From contig UQLD01000007.1 of the NCBI GenBank assembly GCA_900541855.1, positions 1 to 64,000 on the forward strand: a DNA stretch of 64,000 nucleotides, given 5' to 3'. The notes beneath the pieces were generated by a model that was not told the origin of the DNA, ran no database searches, and saw only the letters and a program-made list of their open reading frames with translations. A program made the translations under genes and the position numbers. This DNA is from an uncultured Collinsella sp. Its GTDB lineage: Bacteria; Actinomycetota; Coriobacteriia; Coriobacteriales; Coriobacteriaceae. Each line of letters opens with the position of its first letter. The first letter of the stretch is position 1. Positions 9,007-18,576 of the stretch are shown here, piece after piece.

Positions 9007-9051
9007 TATAAAAGAGCCGGGTCCGGTGCTCTACGCACGCGGATCCGGCTC
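9007..9051 (-). terminator. Rho-independent terminator after yebC
   Basis: GAGCCGGGTCCG pairs with CGGATCCGGCTC (11 of 12) around a loop of 14 nt. On the minus strand it is followed by TTTTAT. It ends the leftward YebC transcript and separates it from the AmaP operon. Confidence 0.75.
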
Positions 9052-9120
9052 ATCTATTCCACGAGGCTTGCATGCTCGCTTCATTATGCCCAGATATGCA
9101 CGGCTTAACCCGTGCGGGCG

Positions 9121-9927
9121 CTACTCCTCCTCGAGGGCAGCGATGACCTCGTCGGTCATGTCCATGGTGCTGTAAACATCCTGGACGTCGTCGAGCTCCT
9201 CAAGACGGTCGATGAGGCGCTGAACCTTCTTGGCGTCGGCGCCGGAGACCTCGGTCGGGGTGGTCGGGACCATGGTGGTCTCGGAGCCCTTGACCTGGAC
9301 GCCCTGCTCCTCGAGCGCCTTGGAGACAGCCATGACCTCGTTAGCAGTAGTCCAGACGATCCACTCCTCGCCGGCATCCTCGTAGTCCTCGCCACCGGCC
9401 TCGGCGATGGCCATCATAAACTCATCCTCGTCACCGGCAGCACCGTTGGCGATCATGGTCTCCTTCTTGGCGTTCTCGTCCAGGATCTCCTTGGCAACAA
9501 CGATCTGGCCCTTGCGCTCAAACTGGAAGGCGACGGAGCCGGAGGTGCCCAGGTTGCCACCAGCGTGGGAGAAGGCGGAACGGACATCAGCGGCGGTGCG
9601 GTTGCGGTTGTCGGTCAGGCAGTCAACGTAGACGGCGACACCGGCGGGGCCGTAGCCCTCGTACACGATGTTCTCGTAGACGGCAGCGTCGGCACCCGAA
9701 CCAAAAGCCTTGTCGATAGCGGACTTGATCTTGTCCTTGGGCATGGACTGAGCCTTGGCCTTGGCAACGGCAGCGGCGAGGCTGGCGTTGTTCTCGGGCA
9801 GCGGGTCACCGCCGAGACGGGCAGCAACGGTGATGTTGCGGCTCAGCTTGGAGAAGAGGGCGGAACGCTTGGCGTCCTGCGCGCCCTTACGATGCTTGGT
9901 TGTGGCCCACTTAGAGTGTCCGGACAT
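9121..9927 (-). CDS. yebC: YebC/PmpR family protein
   Basis: 268 aa. Begins MSGHSKWATTKHRKGAQDAKR, the diagnostic YebC N-terminus. Later family blocks include YEGYGPAGVAVYVDCLTDNRNRT and NLGTSGSVAFQFERKGQI. The family has been described as DNA-binding regulators, and more recently members have been linked to translation of difficult peptide stretches (TACO1 relatives). The C-terminus carries an acidic extension. TAGGAG precedes the ATG. It stands alone between a terminator and the DUF6020-like gene. Confidence 0.95.
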   Translation of the reverse strand: MSGHSKWATTKHRKGAQDAKRSALFSKLSRNITVAARLGGDPLPENNASLAAAVAKAKAQSMPKDKIKSAIDKAFGSGADAAVYENIVYEGYGPAGVAVYVDCLTDNRNRTAADVRSAFSHAGGNLGTSGSVAFQFERKGQIVVAKEILDENAKKETMIANGAAGDEDEFMMAIAEAGGEDYEDAGEEWIVWTTANEVMAVSKALEEQGVQVKGSETTMVPTTPTEVSGADAKKVQRLIDRLEELDDVQDVYSTMDMTDEVIAALEEE

Positions 9928-10092
9928 ACGTGTCTCCTATCGGTTTCGACCTAAAGCCCAGCGCAGATGCTCGGGCAATATAAACAAACGTCGTTATGAT
10001 ATACCTACTGGCCTGCGAGATAAACCCCAAAATGAAGGCGTCGTGATGATGCCACCCTTTGGTGCAAAGCAACCTGACCCCAATGCACCAAA

Positions 10093-12276
10093 TTAGGACC
10101 AGAGGAGGTCGCTGCGGGTGATGGTGGCGCCGATGGCAAAGGGCATGCAGGCGATGACCGGATACAGGTAGCGCATGTAGGTCGAGCCATTGCAGGGACC
10201 GATCAGGCACACGGCGAGCACGCCCAGCAGCGGCACCCAAATGGCCAGCCCGCGCCACGAATGACGACGTAGCAGATAGAGCACCACGGCGATCATGATC
10301 CACACATAGGTGGCCGAGCTCATGGTGAGCGAGATAAACGGGATGCGTTGTACTGCCACGCGATACAGGTTGATCAGGTGGTCGCACCAGCGCACGACCT
10401 TGCTATCGACCGGATGGAAGTCAAAGTACTTGAGGTTATCGGGCTTCGCCATAATCTCGGCACTGCGCGCCGTGCTGTAGACCCACGCATCGCGGGCGCT
10501 CGGATAAAAGTAGCCGTAGTAGTTATTGATGAGCGCCGAGATATAGCACTCGGGATCCTTTTTGAACATCTGGGCCCACACCTCAAAATAAGCCTTGATG
10601 TCCTCCTGCGAGGCGTACTCGTTAAAGCAATTTTTGACGGCGTCCGACTTATCCGGGTTGTAACGGCGCCCCAGATTCTCGTACTTGAGCACACGGTCGA
10701 TCACGGCACGCTCTTCGTCGGTCACCAAGCCGTCGCAAGGAGCCTCCACGATGGTGCCGTCCTCCTTAACCGTGGGGTTGACGCCCGAGTTGAGGCCGTC
10801 GTGCTTTTGGACAAAACGAGCCGTCTGCTGGAACGGAATCGAGAGGATTTCGCGCTTGGAACCAGGCGTGATGTCGTGTGCCGGCATAAAGACCTTGGTG
10901 AAGTACATATTAGAGGCAAGGCAGAGCGCAAGCACCGCAAGAACTCCCACCCAGCGGAAACGCGGGGTGGCGCCCGAAGGCGCAGCACCAGCCTGCTTGG
11001 CTGCACGACGAGCCACATGCACGTCCCATGCGCAAAGCGCCGCCGCGATTACGCATGCCGCCAGGGGAAACACCAGGCCGCCGTTACGCAGAAACGTGGA
11101 GCCCATGGCGCCCAGAGCAAGCAGCAGCCAGTCGTGGCGCGCAAAGAGCACGGGGGCTTTCTCGCCCGTTCGCTCGACATTGGCATCACGACGGGGCAAG
11201 CCACATGCCACGAGCTTGACGGTCTGTACCAGCAGCACCAAGAACGCGTCGGCAAAGAGCACGTCTTTGGTGAGCAACGCCGCGTAGTTAGAGAACATCG
11301 GCATAAACACAAAGAACAGCAAGATCACGCCGCGGACCGGCAGGCTCACGCCCAGCTTGCGCAGCGACGAGATGGAATAGGCCATGCAGGCGGCCGTAAT
11401 GACGAACTGAGCGCAGGTGTAGATGGCAAGACCTGCGTTGGCGCTGTTGAACAGTGAAAGCCCCAGCTGGACGCACGAACCGATGATAGCCGTGTGCACC
11501 ACGGGATGATGTCCGTTGAGCAACACATTGGGATTGAGCAGACGCAGGTAGTCACTCGTGCCGTTGGGGTAGTTGAACCACTGGCGAATCTGCGCACCCG
11601 TATCTCCCATAAAAAGGCCGGGCAGCGAAGCGATAAGCGTGGGCGCCCAGGCGATCATAAGCACCAGGAAGGGGCCGGCAAAGGGATGGACCGAGAGCAC
11701 GGCGTGAGTCACACGCCATACGCGGCCAAAGTGCGCTTCGGAAAACGGAATGCGCCGAGAGCTCAGCCAATCCAGGCACTCAAAAGCCAAATAGAAGGCC
11801 ACGATCGCTAAGAGCATCCAGCCCGCGCCGCCAATCCAGGCGCAGATGATGCGGGCTTTGTCGCCAAGGACAATCTCGGCCGAGTCGGTGAGATCGTAGC
11901 TGCGGCCGAACACCATGCAGATGGCGAAGAACAGCGACGGCAGAATGATCGATGGACGCCAGGTGTCGCCACGGCCAAAGAACACGTAGCGAAACGGCAA
12001 GGTGAGCAGGCAGGCAAGCGCAAGCAGCATGACCGCGTCGGTATGGCCGGCAAACGAGAGGAGCACCTCGTAGCACACGTACAGCATGCCCGAGGCTTTG
12101 GGGTCAATCGCCAAGACTGCGTTGCTCGACACCGGGGCAGGATCGATGGAAAACGCCGTGGTCGCCAACAGCGCGAGCAAAAATGCGATGAGCGTCTGCT
12201 TGGCGGGGTAGCGCTTAAACCAGACGATGCGGGCAGCGTCGCGCGCAGCCGTTGTGGAGAGGTCGGAATCCTTCAC
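10093..12276 (-). CDS. Large polytopic membrane protein (DUF6020-like)
   Basis: 727 aa from a GTG start with AGAAAGG upstream. About twelve hydrophobic helices with a soluble stretch of about 130 residues between roughly 530 and 650. The segment LFMGDTGAQIRQWFNYPNG...LNGHHPVVHTAIIG resembles DUF6020 proteins and recalls GT-C glycosyltransferases, which carry acidic residues in early loops and work at the outer membrane face. I did not identify a confirmed catalytic motif, so a role in cell-surface glycan assembly is only a guess. Confidence 0.65.
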   Translation of the reverse strand: MKDSDLSTTAARDAARIVWFKRYPAKQTLIAFLLALLATTAFSIDPAPVSSNAVLAIDPKASGMLYVCYEVLLSFAGHTDAVMLLALACLLTLPFRYVFFGRGDTWRPSIILPSLFFAICMVFGRSYDLTDSAEIVLGDKARIICAWIGGAGWMLLAIVAFYLAFECLDWLSSRRIPFSEAHFGRVWRVTHAVLSVHPFAGPFLVLMIAWAPTLIASLPGLFMGDTGAQIRQWFNYPNGTSDYLRLLNPNVLLNGHHPVVHTAIIGSCVQLGLSLFNSANAGLAIYTCAQFVITAACMAYSISSLRKLGVSLPVRGVILLFFVFMPMFSNYAALLTKDVLFADAFLVLLVQTVKLVACGLPRRDANVERTGEKAPVLFARHDWLLLALGAMGSTFLRNGGLVFPLAACVIAAALCAWDVHVARRAAKQAGAAPSGATPRFRWVGVLAVLALCLASNMYFTKVFMPAHDITPGSKREILSIPFQQTARFVQKHDGLNSGVNPTVKEDGTIVEAPCDGLVTDEERAVIDRVLKYENLGRRYNPDKSDAVKNCFNEYASQEDIKAYFEVWAQMFKKDPECYISALINNYYGYFYPSARDAWVYSTARSAEIMAKPDNLKYFDFHPVDSKVVRWCDHLINLYRVAVQRIPFISLTMSSATYVWIMIAVVLYLLRRHSWRGLAIWVPLLGVLAVCLIGPCNGSTYMRYLYPVIACMPFAIGATITRSDLLWS

Positions 12277-12313
12277 AGTCCGAAAGCCTTTCTAGAAACC
12301 TATCAAACTCGGC

Positions 12314-12354
12314 AAGACCACCACAAAGGTGCCTGTCCCCTTTGTGGTGGTCTT
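12314..12354. repeat. CCTGTCCC-centre palindromic repeat, copy B (terminator-like)
   Basis: Perfect 15-bp arms (AAGACCACCACAAAG / CTTTGTGGTGGTCTT) flank GTGCCTGTCCC. The right end lies 2 nt from the TAA of lgt, so it can act as the lgt terminator. Arm sequence differs from copies A, D, E and F, but the centre is the same. Confidence 0.75.
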
Positions 12355-12356
12355 GG

Positions 12357-13178
12357 TTAGGCGTCGAGGTAGATGCGCTGGGGACGATTGCGGTGTCGGG
12401 CGAAGATGATGAGCGCCAGACCGGCAATCACGAGTGGCAGGCTCAGCAGCTGGCCCATGGTGATGACGCCCCCCAGCAGATAACCCAGCTGGGCATCGGG
12501 CACGCGCACGAACTCAACGAGAAAGCGGACGATGCCGTACCCCATCACGAACACGCCCATAAACGTACCCTGGGGCAGCAGCGGCTTTTTGCGGCTGAGC
12601 ACCTGCAAAATACAGAAGAGCACGACGCCCTCTAGGAATGCCTCATAGAGCTGGGAAGGATGACGCGGCATATCGCCCGCGGTGCCGCCAAAGATCACGC
12701 CCCAGGGCAGATCGGTCGGCTTGCCCCACAGCTCGCCGTTGACAAAGTTGGCGCAGCGTCCCAGACATAAGGCCAGCGGAGCACCGATAACGGCAAGGTC
12801 GGCGATGGTCCAGGCGTCGAGCTTGTACATGCGGCACACGAGCACGCCGCCGATGATGCCGCCCACCAGGCCGCCATGGAAGCTCATGCCGCCTTCATTG
12901 GTAGCAAAGATCTCGAGCGGATGCGCCCAGTAGTAGCCGTCGCCGTAAAAGATGACGTAGAACAGGCGGGCGCCAATGATAAGGCCAAAGACCACGCCGA
13001 CCACGACACTCGTCAGGTCGTCGACCGTAATGTCAAAACCCCAACGGCGCTGCGTGCGGTACATGACGACCGCCGTGAGCAGAGCTCCGACCACATAGGC
13101 CAAGCCGTACCAGTAGATGGTGATGGGCCCCGCCGAGATGGCGACGGGATCAAGCATATGGTAGAGGTCGTTGAGCAT
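12357..13178 (-). CDS. lgt: Prolipoprotein diacylglyceryl transferase
   Basis: 273 aa integral membrane enzyme that moves diacylglycerol from phosphatidylglycerol to the lipobox Cys of prelipoproteins. Signature GRCANFVNGELWG (about residues 140-152) contains the conserved Arg and Asn-Gly-Glu. Other Lgt blocks are NEGGMSFHGGLVGG and RHPSQLYEAFLEG. About seven membrane helices. The ATG at 13178 has GGGGGA upstream; the open frame before it is non-coding. The substrate-binding lipoprotein at 30159 is one likely client. Confidence 0.95.
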   Translation of the reverse strand: MLNDLYHMLDPVAISAGPITIYWYGLAYVVGALLTAVVMYRTQRRWGFDITVDDLTSVVVGVVFGLIIGARLFYVIFYGDGYYWAHPLEIFATNEGGMSFHGGLVGGIIGGVLVCRMYKLDAWTIADLAVIGAPLALCLGRCANFVNGELWGKPTDLPWGVIFGGTAGDMPRHPSQLYEAFLEGVVLFCILQVLSRKKPLLPQGTFMGVFVMGYGIVRFLVEFVRVPDAQLGYLLGGVITMGQLLSLPLVIAGLALIIFARHRNRPQRIYLDA

Positions 13179-13205
13179 ATCGGTCCCCCTGCTCCCTACA
13201 TACAA

Positions 13206-13238
13206 ATGCGGCCGCGGGCCTTGCGCTCGCAGCCGCAT
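13206..13238 (-). terminator. Hairpin between the NifU-like gene and lgt
   Basis: ATGCGGC and GCCGCAT enclose a GC-rich loop. It lies downstream of the NifU-like gene. There is no good T tract, so termination is uncertain. Confidence 0.35.
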
Positions 13239-13287
13239 ATTCGGGCGTGACGTCTATGCGGAGCATATCGCCCGCAGCTTTCACTTC

Positions 13288-13566
13288 TTAGAACGGCGCA
13301 TACTCGTCGTACAGGTCATCGGTCTCGCCGGAGGCATTGACCTGCTCGACACGCGTAACGCCGGGCACGTGCTCCTTGAGGATACGCTCGATGCCCATGG
13401 AAAGCGTCAGGGCGCTCATGGGACAACCGGCACAGGCGCCCTGAAGCTCCAGCTTGACGACGCCCTCGTCATCAACGCCTATATACTCCATGTCGCCGCC
13501 GTCGGCCTGCAGGTTGGGGCGAATCTCTTCAAGAACCTTCTTAAGCAGCTCTTCGTTAACAGCCAC
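13288..13566 (-). CDS. NifU C-terminal domain Fe-S scaffold protein
   Basis: 92 aa, GTG start with AAAGGAG upstream. It is a stand-alone NifU-like C-terminal domain: IRPNLQADGGDMEYIGV at the start and the CxxC cluster site GACAGCPMSALTLSMGIE in the middle. Such proteins carry and deliver Fe-S clusters. A C-terminal tail of about 15 acidic and aromatic residues is extra. No SUF genes are nearby. Confidence 0.92.
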   Translation of the reverse strand: MAVNEELLKKVLEEIRPNLQADGGDMEYIGVDDEGVVKLELQGACAGCPMSALTLSMGIERILKEHVPGVTRVEQVNASGETDDLYDEYAPF

Positions 13567-13736
13567 AGGGGCTCCTTTCTCACAATAACGCGGGCGCGCC
13601 CGCGGACAGAAGCTATGTTACTACAGCCATGTACCCGCTCACGAGCCGTCCATGCGCGCAGACGCGACTTTCACGAGTAGTCAATTTGGGACGGGGCTCT
13701 TTTGGCTGTTTTGCCGCCAGCTGGCGTTGGCACGCA

Positions 13737-14261
13737 CTACTGCTGAGCTTGTCCCCCGGTACCAATCTGAACATCGACGATGACCTGGCGGTAGCTGATG
13801 CCGCAGGAGTCGAGGATGCGGCGGCTGATACGGCCGTCATCGGTGTCGGCATACTTATTGTCCAGGTAGACGACCTCGCCCACGCCCACCTGCGCCAGGA
13901 TCTTGGCGCAGTCGTGGCACGGGAACAGCGTGACGTAGACCGTGGAACCCTCGAGGTCTTTGAGCGAGCCGCGGTAGTTGAGCACGGCGTTTGCCTCGGC
14001 ATGCACCACGTAGTTGTGCTTGTCCTGCAGCGGGTCGTCGCTCGTTCCCCACGGGAAAAAGTCATCGTTGAGTGCCGAGGGTGTGCCGTTGTAACCCACC
14101 GAAAGGATGCGGTGGTTGGTGTTGGCGATGCACGCACCCACCTGCGTGTTGGGGTCCTTGCTGCGGCGCTGCGCGGCGATGGCCACGCTCATAAAGAACT
14201 CGTCCCAGCTAATGACGTCCAGGCGCTTGCCTGACGAAGTTTGATGAAGATCGTCCGACAT
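13737..14261 (-). CDS. Deoxycytidylate deaminase
   Basis: 174 aa. Zinc-dependent dCMP deaminase converting dCMP to dUMP for thymidylate synthesis. Catalytic motifs are VVHAEANAV (His and Glu) and FPCHDCAKIL (two Cys zinc ligands). The N-terminal blocks SKDPNTQVGACI and SVGYNGTP are typical of ComEB/DCTD types. ATG at 14261 has GGAGG 8 nt upstream. The 115 nt downstream (13620-13736) hold no clear feature. Confidence 0.92.
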   Translation of the reverse strand: MSDDLHQTSSGKRLDVISWDEFFMSVAIAAQRRSKDPNTQVGACIANTNHRILSVGYNGTPSALNDDFFPWGTSDDPLQDKHNYVVHAEANAVLNYRGSLKDLEGSTVYVTLFPCHDCAKILAQVGVGEVVYLDNKYADTDDGRISRRILDSCGISYRQVIVDVQIGTGGQAQQ

Positions 14262-14345
14262 GGCAGACACCTCCGTAATCGCAATAGTTTGACCCATTGT
14301 AGCAGGTGAAAGGTGGAGGCGTTTGTCCCACCGGCGCCCTCACCT

Positions 14346-15197
14346 TTACACGCGGCGGGGCTTTTGGTTGATGCGGTAGAGCTCGGCGAGACCCCGCAAC
14401 GTCAGCGCGTCGTCAACCGTCAGGCTATGGCCGACCAGCAACGCGAGCGCCTCGGCGTCGTCGCCGGTAATGACGATGGGCACGTCGCCCTCCCCCGCGG
14501 CCTTGGTCGCGCGCATCTCGGCGAGCACCATGTCGAGCATGCCGTCGATGCGGGCCACCTCGCCCAAGACCACGCCCGAGCGCATAGCCTCGCGCGTGTT
14601 GCGGCCGATCACATGCGTGGGCGCCGAGGGCTCGACCTGAGGCAAACGCGCCGCGGCCGCCGAAAGCGAACGGGCGCCAAGCGCCAGACCCGGCGCGATG
14701 ACGCCGCCCACAAAGGTACCGCGCGCGTCGATGACCTCGATATTGGTCGTGGTGCCCAGGTCAATCACGATGCACGGAGAGCCGTAGACGGCACGGGCCG
14801 CCACGGCGTCGGCGATGCGGTCGGGGCCGATCTCGGCCGGGTCGTCGTAGTGGACGGGCATGCCAGTCTTAAGTCCCGGTCCCACCGTGAGCACGCGTCC
14901 CGTGCAGGTACGGGAAAGCGCCACCTTCCACGGGCGCTCGAGCGCCGGCACCACGCAGCTCAGCACTGCGGCCGCGGGAACGAGCGCGCCGGGCATGCCC
15001 GCATCGGCCGCCAGCGCGCCCATGACCTGCGCGAGCCTCATACGAGCCTCATCGGCCGTGATGCTCGACGGCGTCGTGATCTCGCACGTCGCAAGCGGAC
15101 ATTCCTGCGCCGCAGCCGAATCCTCGGCAAATAGGCCAAAGCGAATGAACGTGTTGCCCACGTCGACCGTCAATATATATGCGCACCCATTAAGCAT
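14346..15197 (-). CDS. coaX: Type III pantothenate kinase
   Basis: 283 aa. First step of coenzyme A synthesis, ATP-dependent phosphorylation of pantothenate. The N-terminal LTVDVGNTFIRFGLF is the ASKHA phosphate-binding loop. GPDRIADAVAA and VIDLGTTTNIEVID are CoaX motifs, followed by GGVIAPGLALGARSL. The ATG at 15197 is supported by AAAGGAG 8 nt upstream. Confidence 0.93.
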   Translation of the reverse strand: MLNGCAYILTVDVGNTFIRFGLFAEDSAAAQECPLATCEITTPSSITADEARMRLAQVMGALAADAGMPGALVPAAAVLSCVVPALERPWKVALSRTCTGRVLTVGPGLKTGMPVHYDDPAEIGPDRIADAVAARAVYGSPCIVIDLGTTTNIEVIDARGTFVGGVIAPGLALGARSLSAAAARLPQVEPSAPTHVIGRNTREAMRSGVVLGEVARIDGMLDMVLAEMRATKAAGEGDVPIVITGDDAEALALLVGHSLTVDDALTLRGLAELYRINQKPRRV

Positions 15198-15389
15198 CGT
15201 CGGCGCTCCTTTCGTCTGCCCAGCAGTATATCGCCTACCTAAACCAGTCATCCCAAAATGACTAGCTTGCGGCTATACTGGTGCGCGGTCGCGCGCGAGC
15301 TCACGCGGCGGCCCTTGGTAACCCGACTTCCCGCGCCGTATCCGTAGCGGCGCTCCCGGAGGAAGCGGATATACGCAAAGGAGTTTTAT

Positions 15390-17093
15390 ATGAGCAATCC
15401 CTCGAACCGTGCTTCGATGCGCGGGCAACTCACGCTGCGTGGCGTCGTCATCGGCGTCCTTGGCTGCGTGATTATCACAGCAAGCTCGGCCTACACCGCC
15501 CTCAAGATGGGCGCACTCCCCTGGCCGATCGTCTTCGCTGCCGTCATCTCGCTGTTCTTCCTTAAGCTCATGGGCAATGCCAGCCTCAACGAGGCCAACG
15601 TCACCCACACCATCATGTCCGCGGGCGCCATGGTCGCCGGCGGCCTAGCGTTTACCATCCCGGGTGCCTGGATGCTGGGCTATGCCGACCAGATCAGCTG
15701 GCTCGACATGTTTATCGTGGCACTCGCCGGCACCATCTTGGGCCTTCTGGCGACAGCACTCATCCACCGTCACTTTATCGTGGACGCCGCGCTTGAGTTC
15801 CCCACCGGCAACGCCGCAGCTCAAACCCTGCGTGCTACCGAGGCCGGCGGCAAGACCGGCAAGCAGCTCTTTGGCTCCATGGCCATCGCGGGCATCTACA
15901 GCGTGCTTCGCGACGCCCTGGGCATTGTGCCCAGTATGCTGTGCACGCTCAACATCCCCGGCGTGACCTTTGCCATCTACAACTCGCCCATGCTGCTCTC
16001 CGTCGGCTTCCTCGTGGGCTTCGCCCCGGTCGCTTTCTGGTTTGCCGGCGCGCTGCTGGGCAATTTTGGCATCATCGTCGGCGGCACCGCTGCCGGTCTG
16101 TTTGACGTTATGACCGCACAGGGCATCGTCAAGTCCCTGGGTATGGGCCTCATGATGGGCTTTGGCGTCGCCGTCGTCCTCAAGGACATCCTGCCGCAGG
16201 TCGCCGGTATCGTCCGCGGCCTCGCCGCCGACAGCTCCACCGACACCGACGAGCAGTCGCTCATCTCGGGCTCCCTTAAGCTCGACGCCGGCATCATCGG
16301 CCTGGGCGCCGCCGCCATCGCCGTGATCGTCGCCATCGCGCTCGACCTTGGTCCCGTTCCAGCCGTCATCGTCACGCTGTTCACCTTTGTCACCACCATC
16401 ATGAGCGCGCAGAGCTGCGGCCAGACGGGCATCGACCCCATGGAGATCTTCGGCCTCATCGTCATGCTCATCGTGGCGGCCTTCGCGCAGCTCGCGCAGG
16501 TCAAGCTGTTCTTTATCGCCGGCATCGTGGCTGTGGCGTGCGGCCTTGCGGGCGACGTCATGAACGACTTTAAGGCCGGCGCCGTGCTGGGCACCAACCC
16601 ACGTGCGCAGTGGATCGGTCAGGCCATTGGCGGCATCGTGGGCGCCCTGGTCGCCGCCGCCGTCATGGTCGCGCTCGTCACTGCCTATGGTCCGGACGCC
16701 TTTGGCCCCGACAAGAGCTTTGTGGCCGCGCAGGCAAGTGTGGTCGCCACCATGGTCTCGGGCATCCCGAGCGTGCCGTGGTTCGCAGGCGGCTTTATCG
16801 CCGGCATCGTCATGTACTGGCTCGGCATTCCGGCCATGATGATCGGCCTGGGCGTGTACCTGCCGTTCTATATGTCGCTCACGGCTTTCTTGGGCTCCTG
16901 CGTCAAACTCGCCTACGACAAGTGGGCCGCCCACCGCGATGCCAACGCCGGTCTTTCGGACGAGGAGAAGGCCGCCAAGGACGCCGCCTTCCAGGAGCAG
17001 GGCCTGGTCGTTGCCAGCGGCCTGCTGGGCGGCGAGTCCATCGTCGGCGTTATCCTGGCGTTTGTCTCCGTGGGCTTGAGCCTGCTGGGATAA
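15390..17093 (+). CDS. OPT family oligopeptide transporter
   Basis: 567 aa, about fourteen membrane helices, no soluble domain except a short loop near residue 285. The sequence GVVIGVLGCVIITASSAYTALKMG and LEFPTGNAAAQTLRATE match OPT/YSL-type proton-coupled transporters of peptides or metal chelates. AAAGGAG lies 6 nt before the ATG. A TATACT at 15274-15279 may be its -10 box. A strong terminator follows. The substrate is not predictable. Confidence 0.9.
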   Translation: MSNPSNRASMRGQLTLRGVVIGVLGCVIITASSAYTALKMGALPWPIVFAAVISLFFLKLMGNASLNEANVTHTIMSAGAMVAGGLAFTIPGAWMLGYADQISWLDMFIVALAGTILGLLATALIHRHFIVDAALEFPTGNAAAQTLRATEAGGKTGKQLFGSMAIAGIYSVLRDALGIVPSMLCTLNIPGVTFAIYNSPMLLSVGFLVGFAPVAFWFAGALLGNFGIIVGGTAAGLFDVMTAQGIVKSLGMGLMMGFGVAVVLKDILPQVAGIVRGLAADSSTDTDEQSLISGSLKLDAGIIGLGAAAIAVIVAIALDLGPVPAVIVTLFTFVTTIMSAQSCGQTGIDPMEIFGLIVMLIVAAFAQLAQVKLFFIAGIVAVACGLAGDVMNDFKAGAVLGTNPRAQWIGQAIGGIVGALVAAAVMVALVTAYGPDAFGPDKSFVAAQASVVATMVSGIPSVPWFAGGFIAGIVMYWLGIPAMMIGLGVYLPFYMSLTAFLGSCVKLAYDKWAAHRDANAGLSDEEKAAKDAAFQEQGLVVASGLLGGESIVGVILAFVSVGLSLLG

Positions 17094-17118
17094 ACCCAAC
17101 AACAACGTAACCGCACAG

Positions 17119-17158
17119 AGCGCGGGGTCGGTGACTATCCGGCCCCGCGCTTTTTTTT
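17119..17158 (+). terminator. Rho-independent terminator after the OPT gene
   Basis: AGCGCGGGGTCGG pairs with CCGGCCCCGCGCT around a 7-nt loop, followed by a run of eight T. Confidence 0.92.
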
Positions 17159-17310
17159 GTATCTGCCGAAACCCTCAGCAGCACTCGCATGTGGCCTGTC
17201 TTCCTTTGCCTGCTCGCCTAAGTTCCATGTCAAGATGACCGCCCCGCCCGTCACGGTGTAGAGTACATGCTGCGAACGCACCCGCGTTCCTGCGGCAATA
17301 CGAGGTGGAC

Positions 17311-18450
17311 ATGGAACTCGACAAACAACAGATCAAGCGACTACGCGAGCGTCATCATCGGCGTCACGGCATCCGCCCCGCCCATAGCGAGGCCATGGAG
17401 AACGCCACCCGCTTCCTAAAGCGCGCATTCAACATTCGCGAGGGTCGCGCGCCCTACCACGTAATCCGCAAGCGCTTTGTAAACGGGGCACGCCTGACCG
17501 GCTCTCACCTGTGCATCCTCATCATCGCCATGCTCATCGCAAGCATCGGCCTCGATATCGATTCGGACATCGCCATCGTGGGCGCCATGCTCATCTGCCC
17601 GCTTATGGGATCGGTCCTTGCCATGGCATACGGCATCGCCACGCTCGACCGCGAGATTACCGTCGAAGCCATCGCCAGCCTTGCGCTGCAGATGGCCTTT
17701 TGCCTGGTCACGTCCACGTTGTACTTTAAGCTCTCGCCCCTTGGCACCGCCACGGCCGCCATCGTCGACAACTCGACGCCCACCGTGTGGGACCTTGCCG
17801 TCGCGCTCGCGGGCGGCTTTGCGGGCGGCCTGGGCAACTCGCGCGACCAGGAACCCGCCACGCTCATCGCCGGCGTGGCCGTGGCAACCGCGCTCATGCC
17901 GCCCCTGTGCGCGGCGGGTTATGGCATTGCCATCGCGAGCGGGTCGCTGTTCCTCTCAGCCCTCTACGAGTTTGGCATCAACGTCGTCTTTATCGCGCTG
18001 GCGGCCGAAGCCGTATTGCTTCTTTTACGTGTACCGCTCAAGCGTGATCTCAACGGCGACGGCATTGTGACCGCCGAGGAAAACGCTGAGGTCAACGAGC
18101 TGTCACGCAAAGTGCGCCGCCGCATTATTGTGGGCACGGTGATCTTTGCCATCCCCTGCATCGTTATGACCGCGGGTTCCATTGGCTCGGCGCAGGCCGG
18201 CGTGCAGGACGGCTACGGCGTCACCGAGACCACACGCGAGCTTGCCGCGGTGCTGCCGGGCTTTAAGGATTACACCGTCGCCGTCGAGACCTCGGCCACC
18301 GAAGGGGACGAAGAAGGCATCGTCGAGCGCGAGATTGTCGCCCATGTGACGACAGGCGAGGCGCTTGGGGCGCACGACCGCCGTGTCGCCCGCAAACTCA
18401 TCGACCTCAATGTGCCCGAGCTCGATCGCGTTGAGTTCGATGCGAAGTGA
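17311..18450 (+). CDS. DUF389 membrane protein with an EF-hand-like loop
   Basis: 379 aa. A basic cytoplasmic N-terminus (about 60 residues) leads to DUF389 helices with the signatures ASIGLDIDSDIAIVGAMLICP and ATALMPPLCAAGYG. About residue 247 a loop DLNGDGIVTAEE matches the canonical EF-hand calcium loop at positions 1, 3, 5, 6 and 12. After a last helix the C-terminal about 90 residues are soluble. The family function is unknown. ATG at 17311 is preferred over the GTG at 17305 on the basis of GAGGTGG just upstream. Confidence 0.85.
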   Translation: MELDKQQIKRLRERHHRRHGIRPAHSEAMENATRFLKRAFNIREGRAPYHVIRKRFVNGARLTGSHLCILIIAMLIASIGLDIDSDIAIVGAMLICPLMGSVLAMAYGIATLDREITVEAIASLALQMAFCLVTSTLYFKLSPLGTATAAIVDNSTPTVWDLAVALAGGFAGGLGNSRDQEPATLIAGVAVATALMPPLCAAGYGIAIASGSLFLSALYEFGINVVFIALAAEAVLLLLRVPLKRDLNGDGIVTAEENAEVNELSRKVRRRIIVGTVIFAIPCIVMTAGSIGSAQAGVQDGYGVTETTRELAAVLPGFKDYTVAVETSATEGDEEGIVEREIVAHVTTGEALGAHDRRVARKLIDLNVPELDRVEFDAK

Positions 18451-18525
18451 TGCAGAGCGCGGGGTGAATGCTCGCACGGACGCAAGTTACGACGAGGCGC
18501 AGGTGCGATACGGACACGAGCAAAT

Positions 18526-18566
18526 AGCGGGGTGCAGTTCACACCCGCGCCCCGCTCGCTTTTTTA
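18526..18566 (+). terminator. Terminator after the DUF389 gene
   Basis: AGCGGGG and CCCCGCT form a stem, followed by CGC and TTTTTTA. The same stretch also carries a second GCGCGGGGTG/CACCCGCGC pairing option starting near 18457. Confidence 0.7.
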
Positions 18567-18576
18567 TTGCCGTGAA

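Noticed and set aside
15645..17105. Long open frame of 486 codons antisense to the OPT transporter gene
   Set aside because: Composition is the mirror of a GC-rich coding strand (His/Asp/Gly-rich), with no family motif, and the opposite strand is a clear transporter gene.
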